Source of the DNA: a bacterium
GTDB lineage: Bacteria; SZUA-79; Acidulodesulfobacterales; Acidulodesulfobacteraceae
Length of the DNA stretch: 9,911 nt
Assembly (NCBI GenBank): GCA_021799935.1
Contig: JAJYZM010000019.1
Coordinates: 1 to 9,911 of the forward strand
Reading direction: 5' to 3'
Position numbers and translations under genes: made by a program. Positions 6,037 through 9,911 of the stretch are shown here, in pieces. Under the pieces are notes generated by a model that saw nothing but the letters and a program-made list of their open reading frames with translations, ran no database searches and was not told where the DNA came from. The stretch's first letter is position 1; every line of letters begins with the position of its first letter.

Positions 6037-7267
6037 AATTTTTTTCTTCTTTTTTATGATTAATGTTAATGTGGTTATATCTGCCATTATTATTGTCATA
6101 CACATACAGAACATCTTGCGTATCTTCGCCTATTCTTGACATTTTAGCTGGGTGCAATAGTATATATTTCCGCATATTTGCGCTTAATTTTTTACGCCCC
6201 AATGACCATTTATTTTCGTTTTTTTCATTTTCATCCGCAAAGAGCATAGCATATATGTAATCGCTGTCATACTGGATATTTCCATCCTCTTTCATTGATT
6301 TAAGGAATGTTATATCATCGAAACTCTTTAATTGTTTTAATTCTCCTATGCCTTGATTATTTAAGGCCGACAAAAAACAAAAACAAACATCTTGGTTAGA
6401 TCTTATTTCGTCAAGTTTAGCGTAAATATAGCTTGTGTATTTTTTTAGAAGGTCGGAAGGCCTGATATCATTAGCCTGCAAACGACGTGCGAACATCTGT
6501 AGGTAGTCAATTACAACCAATATCTTTTTATTTTTAAATTTTTCTATTCCGGCAGTTATATCGGCAATATCCGGATTATGTAGCATATAAAGGCTTTCGT
6601 TGTTTATATTTTTCTTTTTAAGTCTTAGCCCAAACTCATTAATTCCACCCTCAAATACGCAATAAATACTAATGCAGTCTTCTTGTTTTGCGTGAACGTC
6701 TGCTATTTCTATCGCAAATTCGGTTTTTCCGGCCGATGTTGCGCCAGCAATTGTGAATATAGCTCCGTATTGAACTTTTACGCCGAATATATTTTTTTCT
6801 TTTATTGGTTTGATTTTTTGAATTAATTCACTGGTTATAATTGGTTCTTTTTTGGCTATATATAGTTTTTGTAATGACTCAATATAGTCTTCATATTTAA
6901 TTTTACTATCTCTAAAATCGTTAGTTAGGGATATTATTTGGCGTTTATTGGAATTTTCTTTTATTTCTTTAATGTATGTGTCTACATTCAATAATGCACT
7001 AGGAAGATCCATTAATTCGAGAATATAGTCTTCGTATCCAGAACCGACAAAGCTTGTTAAGTCTATTATCTTTTTAGAATTATAGTTTTTTTTAATTACT
7101 GCGAAAATTTCTGCGTTTCGTGAATCGTAAAAATCGGAAGGCGTGAGCATTGCGGCTTGGTTCATGGTATTATTGTCTATAATAATTGCAGCCAATAATG
7201 CCTGCTCCGCCATTATGTTAGCCAGAGCAGGTTGTTGCAGTTGGATGGAATTAATTTTCTTTTTCAT
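5996..7267 (-). CDS. DnaB-like replicative helicase
   Basis: 423 aa from ATG at 7267. A second ATG at 7306 adds 13 Lys-rich residues and has no SD, so I prefer 7267, although its own SD (GTGAG) is weak. The N-terminal DnaB domain is plain (QPALANIMAEQALLAAI; DFYDSRNAEIFAVIK). The RecA-like motor follows: Walker A GATSAGKT with K181, a catalytic-Glu region VFEGGINEFGLRL, Walker B ILVVIDYLQM with D254, and the late stretch KEDGNIQYDSDYI, matching DnaB LRESGxIEQDAD. It is somewhat shorter than chromosomal DnaB (about 450-470 aa), ending in a Lys/Asn/Arg-rich tail that overlaps the rep start. Known role: hexameric 5'-3' unwinding at the fork. Encoding its own helicase lets the element load it at its origin with less dependence on the host. 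Whether it uses the host loader is unknown. Confidence 0.88.
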   Translation of the reverse strand: MKKKINSIQLQQPALANIMAEQALLAAIIIDNNTMNQAAMLTPSDFYDSRNAEIFAVIKKNYNSKKIIDLTSFVGSGYEDYILELMDLPSALLNVDTYIKEIKENSNKRQIISLTNDFRDSKIKYEDYIESLQKLYIAKKEPIITSELIQKIKPIKEKNIFGVKVQYGAIFTIAGATSAGKTEFAIEIADVHAKQEDCISIYCVFEGGINEFGLRLKKKNINNESLYMLHNPDIADITAGIEKFKNKKILVVIDYLQMFARRLQANDIRPSDLLKKYTSYIYAKLDEIRSNQDVCFCFLSALNNQGIGELKQLKSFDDITFLKSMKEDGNIQYDSDYIYAMLFADENEKNENKWSLGRKKLSANMRKYILLHPAKMSRIGEDTQDVLYVYDNNNGRYNHININHKKEEKNYENRKKRETTMWT

Positions 7268-7472
7268 TTTTATTTTTCTCACAAATGTGATTTTTTCTTT
7301 TTTCATTATTTTTGTCGGTTTTGTAATTGAATTGTTCTTTAGGGATGTACCATCTGCGCATGTTTGCTATTTTTGTGGCCTTTATTTCATTGTTTTTTAT
7401 TTTTTTAAGGATTGTTAATCTTGATACGCCAAAAATCTGCATAAGATTGTCAACTGTATAATAATTATCCAT
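7251..7472 (-). CDS. Small HTH DNA-binding protein (excisionase/MerR-like fold)
   Basis: 73 aa. Residues 4-50 match the HTH_17/excisionase-type winged helix: YYTVDNLMQIFGVSRLTILKKIKNNEIKATKI, then a wing with RRWYIPKEQF. The tail (51-73) is Lys/Asn/Glu-rich and overlaps the helicase start. It is the first gene of the replication operon, behind a strong SD (AGAGGAG, 8 nt) and the promoter at 7508-7536. Proteins of this size act as excisionases, recombination directionality factors or repressors. Being first in a replication operon beside an operator, it could autoregulate, assist the initiator, or couple excision to replication. The fold is well supported; the role is open. Confidence 0.8.
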   Translation of the reverse strand: MDNYYTVDNLMQIFGVSRLTILKKIKNNEIKATKIANMRRWYIPKEQFNYKTDKNNEKRKNHICEKNKNEKEN

Positions 7473-7484
7473 TTTTTATCTCCT

Positions 7485-7515
7485 CTTGTTATATACAAGT
7501 ATATCTTGTTATATA
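7485..7515. promoter_or_regulatory. Operator-like repeats over the replication promoter
   Basis: CTTGTTATATA occurs at 7485-7495 and 7505-7515, 20 bp apart and thus on one helix face. The first copy also forms a dyad with ACAAG at 7495-7499 (CTTGT-5 nt-ACAAG). The second overlaps the -10 of the leftward promoter and the first covers the leader. A protein bound here would block the replication operon. Candidates are the divergent XRE regulator and the HTH protein. Confidence 0.6.
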
Positions 7516-7536
7516 TTTTTTTTTATTGTTTGTCAA
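7508..7536 (-). promoter_or_regulatory. Strong sigma-70-like promoter of the replication operon
   Basis: On the minus strand a perfect TTGACA (7536-7531) is followed after exactly 17 nt by TATAAC (7513-7508), one mismatch from consensus. Transcription would start near 7501, giving a leader of about 29 nt that includes the AGAGGAG SD of the HTH gene. Confidence 0.8.
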
Positions 7537-7554
7537 TATTTTTTTTTATATAAT
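7526..7554 (+). promoter_or_regulatory. Divergent promoter of the XRE regulator, probably leaderless
   Basis: A perfect TATAAT lies at 7549-7554, with TTGTTT 17 nt upstream (7526-7531) as a weak -35. The -10 ends 6 nt before the ATG at 7561, so transcription would begin at or beside the start codon. No SD is present. The -35 overlaps that of the opposite promoter, so polymerase cannot use both at once. Confidence 0.6.
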
Positions 7555-7560
7555 TTAAAA

Positions 7561-8919
7561 ATGGCAAAAAAGAAAGAAATAGAAGTAATCGATTTTAATA
7601 TTCAAATTGGGCAAAAGTTAAAGCAACTAAGGAATAATTACGGGACATCCCAGAAATCACTTGCCTATTATTTAGGGGTAACACAACAAAATATTGCTCA
7701 TTATGAAACAGGGGCAATTGGTATTCCTTTTTCGGTAATAGTTAAAATTTGCGCGTTTTTTAATATATCAAACATAAATTATTTTATTGAAGAATCACAA
7801 AGCCTTGATGAAGAAATAGCTTATTATGGAATAAATATTTATGACTACTATAATCCGATGTTTCTTTCATTGCTGAATAATTTTAAAAATCTTACCCAAG
7901 AGGAAAAAGAAAAAACGGAATTTTCCAAGGTCTATTATAAAAATCCAATAGGAATTATTTATTTATTGGGATTTATCAATTACCCTTTATATGAACACTG
8001 GAATAGACGTAAGGCTGCATTAAAAGAATTATATATGTCCGGCGAAAAAAAAATTATCGAATATTTAAATAATAACCTTATTAAATATTTTGAAACACAT
8101 AGCATTAATGTTCCTGAGGATTTAGGATTTGTAGATTTGTCATTTTTTTTATTGGATAAATTAAACGAAATTTATTCTGCCGCAAATTTCTCAAAAACTC
8201 TTGATTATATAATATTAAACGATATTATAGATAAAACATATTTGCTTTATACGCATATTAAAAAAATAAGATTGGAACTTGATTGTCAGTATAAAAAATA
8301 TGTAAGTCGGTTTGAACCATATAGGGAGTTTATTGCAACTTATAAAATAAACGATGAAAATTTAGAATTTAATATAAAAGCTTATAAATTTTTCCATGGA
8401 GGTAATGTTGGAATTATTAAAGACATATCCAAAATGAGTATAGAGGAAATTTTTTCTACACCAGTTGATAAATTTAAACTTGACTGCATTCAAAGTATTC
8501 ATGGCGTGGAAATTGCGAGAAATCAGAAAGGTAATATTATTGTAATATTAACGGAGTTGGAAGAAAATACACAAGGAATTTCTGTTACTAACTTTTTTGA
8601 AGAAATTGCAACGATTGTTTATAATAATTTATTACAAGATGTTAATCCAAAAAATATAAAATGGATAAGACATTATCAAAAGATATATACCCCTCAAGAC
8701 CAACATCCCTACGATGAAGTTTTTTTGAACTTTAAAAAAAGAGGTATTTTTAGTAAAGAAATAATTTATCCTAATGGCATTTGGCAATCAAAAAAGATAG
8801 GCGGGATAATAAGCGTCTTTGCAGAAACAGAAAAATATAAAGATTATGATTTTACACCCATAAAACCCATAAAAAAAATAAAAAAAGGAAATAAAGATGA
8901 CCGACAAAAACTTGATTAA
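7561..8919 (+). CDS. XRE-family regulator with large unrecognised C-terminal domain
   Basis: 452 aa from ATG at 7561. An upstream in-frame ATG at 7486 lies in the promoter and would add a hydrophobic leader, so it is rejected. Residues 13-70 are a standard XRE/Cro-CI HTH (IGQKLKQLRNNYGTSQKSLAYYLGVTQQNIAHYETG), recognition helix about 41-49. The remaining 380 residues are unrecognised: helical and Tyr/Asn/Lys-rich to about 300, then a more structured part (VEIARNQKGNIIVILTELEE; SVTNFFEEIATIVYNNLL; IKWIRHY; YDEVFLNFKK) that looks like a separate alpha/beta domain. No LexA-like Ser-Lys protease motif is evident. It is transcribed away from the replication operon and shares its promoter region, so it is likely the switch's regulator. 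Typical XRE repressors have about 100-250 aa, so the C-terminal region may sense a signal or have an effector activity. Confidence 0.85.
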   Translation: MAKKKEIEVIDFNIQIGQKLKQLRNNYGTSQKSLAYYLGVTQQNIAHYETGAIGIPFSVIVKICAFFNISNINYFIEESQSLDEEIAYYGINIYDYYNPMFLSLLNNFKNLTQEEKEKTEFSKVYYKNPIGIIYLLGFINYPLYEHWNRRKAALKELYMSGEKKIIEYLNNNLIKYFETHSINVPEDLGFVDLSFFLLDKLNEIYSAANFSKTLDYIILNDIIDKTYLLYTHIKKIRLELDCQYKKYVSRFEPYREFIATYKINDENLEFNIKAYKFFHGGNVGIIKDISKMSIEEIFSTPVDKFKLDCIQSIHGVEIARNQKGNIIVILTELEENTQGISVTNFFEEIATIVYNNLLQDVNPKNIKWIRHYQKIYTPQDQHPYDEVFLNFKKRGIFSKEIIYPNGIWQSKKIGGIISVFAETEKYKDYDFTPIKPIKKIKKGNKDDRQKLD

Positions 8920-9445
8920 GCTCGAGACTGTCCAGGACAAAATAATCGACATTCGGGGAGAAAAAGTTATCCTCGATAGTGATGTAGCTGTGCTATACGG
9001 CGTCGAAACGAAAAGAATAAACGAAGCTGTCAAAAACAATTCTGATAAGTTTCCGGAAGGTTATGTCTTAGAACTCGATAAAAACGAATGGAACGGATTG
9101 AAGTCGAAATTTTCGACTTCAATAAAAGGCGGTAAAGTTAAGCTTCCGACCGCCTTCACCGAAAAAGGCCTATATATGCTTGCAACCATAATCAAAAGTC
9201 CCAAGGCGGTCAGGACTACATTAGACATTATAGAAACATATGCCAAAATGAGGGAACTATCAAGAAGTATGTCAAAATTACCGACCGCCGATAAAGCCGA
9301 ACAGAAATCAATTATGGAAAAAGCGGCAGACGTCCTGGGAGATATACTCGATGGAGCTCTTGAGACAACCGGCAGCGAGACGACTCTCGAATTAAACCTT
9401 GCGGTCATAAAGGTAAAACACACGGTAAAAAAGAAAAAGAAATAA
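8897..9445 (+). CDS. ORF6N-domain protein (phage-antirepressor type)
   Basis: 182 aa. Residues about 14-104 match ORF6N: IIDIRGEKVILDSDVAVLYGVETKRINEAVKNN, FPEGYVLEL, then LPTAFTEKGLYMLATI and the SPKAV turn before helix TTLDIIETYAKMRELS. The C-terminal part is helical, ending in a Lys-rich tail. ORF6N domains occur in phage antirepressors and in regulators on mobile elements. The gene overlaps the end of the XRE regulator by 23 bp, with an AAGGAA SD inside it, so the two are one transcription unit; a repressor/antirepressor pair is the natural inference. Its third positions look richer in G/C than those of the XRE gene, which hints at a separate origin. A terminator-like hairpin follows. Confidence 0.85.
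   Translation: MTDKNLIKLETVQDKIIDIRGEKVILDSDVAVLYGVETKRINEAVKNNSDKFPEGYVLELDKNEWNGLKSKFSTSIKGGKVKLPTAFTEKGLYMLATIIKSPKAVRTTLDIIETYAKMRELSRSMSKLPTADKAEQKSIMEKAADVLGDILDGALETTGSETTLELNLAVIKVKHTVKKKKK
9098..9122. repeat. 25-bp perfect palindrome inside the ORF6N gene
   Basis: TTGAAGTCGAAA (9098-9109) and its exact reverse complement (9111-9122) flank one T. The codons give LKSKFSTS, a variable part of the ORF6N domain. A 12-bp arm is longer than expected by chance in a coding region. It could be an internal operator, a hairpin in the mRNA, or an accident of repeated Ser/Lys/Phe codons. Confidence 0.6.
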
Positions 9446-9529
9446 AATGCAGTATGAAAAATCCTTTCAAATTTGACCGTAAAAGCCTTTAATTTTACAT
9501 TTAGGTATAAAACCATTAACCATAAATTA

Positions 9530-9561
9530 AAAACGCCTTAAAATCGATTTTAGAGCGTTTT
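9530..9561. terminator. Terminator-like hairpin after the ORF6N gene
   Basis: AAAACGC (9530-9536) pairs with GCGTTTT (9555-9561) and encloses a near-palindrome (TAAAATCGATTTTA). The sequence is T-rich on leaving to the right (TTTTATCGTTTATT), and on the other strand GGCGTTTTTAATTTA also fits. It probably works in both directions, 84 bp after the ORF6N stop. Confidence 0.6.
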
Positions 9562-9666
9562 ATCGTTTATTAAATTTTTCTCATAAAGGAGCTTCGATTT
9601 GCGGTTCTCACCTTATAGGCAGGAACTATATAAAAATATATCGATATAATGTGCCTGCGTAACGAT

Positions 9667-9687
9667 ATAACGTTAGACTAACGTTAT
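9667..9687. repeat. 9-bp inverted repeat near the attachment site
   Basis: ATAACGTTA (9667-9675) and TAACGTTAT (9679-9687) are perfect arms around GAC. It merges into the direct repeats on its right, so it may be one end of a set of recombinase or directionality-factor sites. Confidence 0.6.
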
Positions 9688-9723
9688 ACAACGGTTTTAA
9701 TTTTATGCAACGATTTTGCAACG
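9684..9723. repeat. TTATRCAACGRTTTT repeats, candidate integrase arm-type sites
   Basis: TTATACAACGGTTTT (9684-9698) and TTATGCAACGATTTT (9703-9717) differ at two positions and lie 19 bp apart; TGCAACG occurs again at 9717-9723. Direct repeats of this size about 130-160 bp from a tRNA core site are typical arm-type sites of tyrosine integrases. That role is inferred; no integrase gene is in the window. Confidence 0.5.
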
Positions 9724-9760
9724 CTGCATAGTAAAATATAGCAAAATTTAGGTATTTAAG

Positions 9761-9785
9761 CGGAATTGTCGGAATTGCGGAAAAG
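9761..9785. repeat. Short tandem CGGAATTG repeats
   Basis: CGGAATTG occurs at 9761-9768 and 9770-9777, followed by the related CGGAAAAG at 9778-9785. They lie about 60 bp from the tRNA fragment. They may be protein-binding sites or simple slippage; nothing more can be said. Confidence 0.5.
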
Positions 9786-9843
9786 CTTATAAATACTATA
9801 ACTTCAGGCGGAAAGTCGGTTTGTTAAAAGTTATTGAGATTCT

Positions 9844-9888
9844 CTCTTAATCAGTAGGTCCCCGGTTCGATCCCGGGACAGCCCACCA
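9844..9888 (+). other. Attachment site: 3' half of a tRNA-Lys(CTT) gene
   Basis: From the anticodon loop onward the sequence is a textbook tRNA: loop CTCTTAA with anticodon CTT (9846-9848), 3' anticodon stem TCAGT, variable AGGTC, T stem CCCGG, loop TTCGATC, CCGGG, acceptor ACAGCCC, discriminator A and encoded CCA (9886-9888). The 5' half is missing: bases 9839-9843 (ATTCT) cannot pair with TCAGT, and no D arm or GGGCTGT acceptor strand occurs in the preceding 150 bp. Identity begins at the anticodon loop, the commonest crossover point for tyrosine integrases in tRNA genes. It is therefore attR of an integrated element, or attP of a circular one. Lys identity rests on the anticodon and the variable-arm sequence. 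Confidence 0.85.
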
Positions 9889-9911
9889 GTAAAATAAAGA
9901 CTTTGCGGTAG

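Larger units (their letters stand above)
9446..9843. other. Gene-free right end of the element
   Basis: About 400 bp with no credible gene on either strand. It contains a terminator-like hairpin (9530-9561), an isolated TATAAT (9645-9650) without a convincing -35, a 9-bp inverted repeat (9667-9687), TGCAACG-type repeats (9684-9723) and CGGAATTG repeats (9761-9785). It leads straight into the tRNA-Lys fragment. The short-repeat density suggests protein-binding sites, plausibly for an integrase or excisionase. Confidence 0.5.

Noticed and set aside
6037..6114. Rep start at 6114
   Set aside because: The extra 26 residues are not like a Rep N-terminus and would deepen the overlap with the helicase gene from 41 to 119 bp.
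7486..7560. Longer start of the XRE regulator at 7486
   Set aside because: The added 25 residues are translated from promoter and operator sequence; the HTH homology starts well after the ATG at 7561, which fits the TATAAT position.
9061..9516. Minus-strand 151-aa frame opposite the ORF6N gene
   Set aside because: It is the antisense shadow of a recognised domain; its Phe/Ser/Val-rich composition is what antisense translation of Lys/Glu-rich coding DNA gives.
9645..9650. Promoter at the right end (TATAAT)
   Set aside because: No acceptable -35 at 16-18 bp and no gene downstream; the surrounding sequence is AT-rich enough to give this hexamer by chance.
9700..9888. A complete tRNA-Lys interrupted by a group I intron in the anticodon loop
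   Set aside because: No 5' tRNA half (GGGCTGT acceptor strand, D arm) was seen upstream in the window, and I found no intron core. An attachment site is simpler. An intron longer than the searched stretch cannot be strictly excluded.

Overview
The window looks like one side of a self-transmissible element, either an integrated plasmid or an integrative and conjugative element, from an AT-rich bacterium. The long A/T runs, AAGGAG-type ribosome binding sites and a complete MobF-type relaxase suggest a Gram-negative host. I cannot name the organism. The boundary with the chromosome may lie at the far right, where the 3' half of a tRNA-Lys(CTT) gene stands without its 5' half.

Right to left on the minus strand there are two modules. 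The replication module (about 7540 to 5100) starts at a strong sigma-70-like promoter. It holds a small HTH protein, a DnaB-type helicase and a replication initiator whose ends overlap. It finishes in an apparent iteron origin: four 17-bp iterons at 5155-5244, beside three AT-rich 10-mers at 5107-5140 that could be the unwinding element.

The transfer module (about 5034 to 1) has two unrecognised small genes (196 and 82 aa) and a 917-aa MobF relaxase-helicase. A 397-bp non-coding region follows, with the marks of an oriT: paired TGTGCCAC repeats, a 9-bp inverted repeat around a G/T-rich stretch, and 15-bp direct repeats. Next comes a ribbon-helix-helix protein with a C-terminal membrane anchor, then the start of an exported Ala-rich protein that runs off the left edge. 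No coupling protein, other type IV secretion gene or integrase is visible.

On the plus strand, an XRE-type regulator with a long unrecognised C-terminal region (7561-8919) is transcribed divergently from the replication module. The two promoters share their -35 region, and 11-bp repeats spaced 20 bp apart overlap the -10 of the replication promoter. The regulator seems to be translated from a leaderless mRNA. It overlaps an ORF6N-domain protein (8897-9445), a domain common in phage antirepressors. Together they resemble a repressor/antirepressor switch for replication.

The right end (9446-9843) has no gene. It carries a terminator-like hairpin, an inverted repeat and short repeats that could be recombinase arm sites, next to the tRNA-Lys fragment at 9844-9888.
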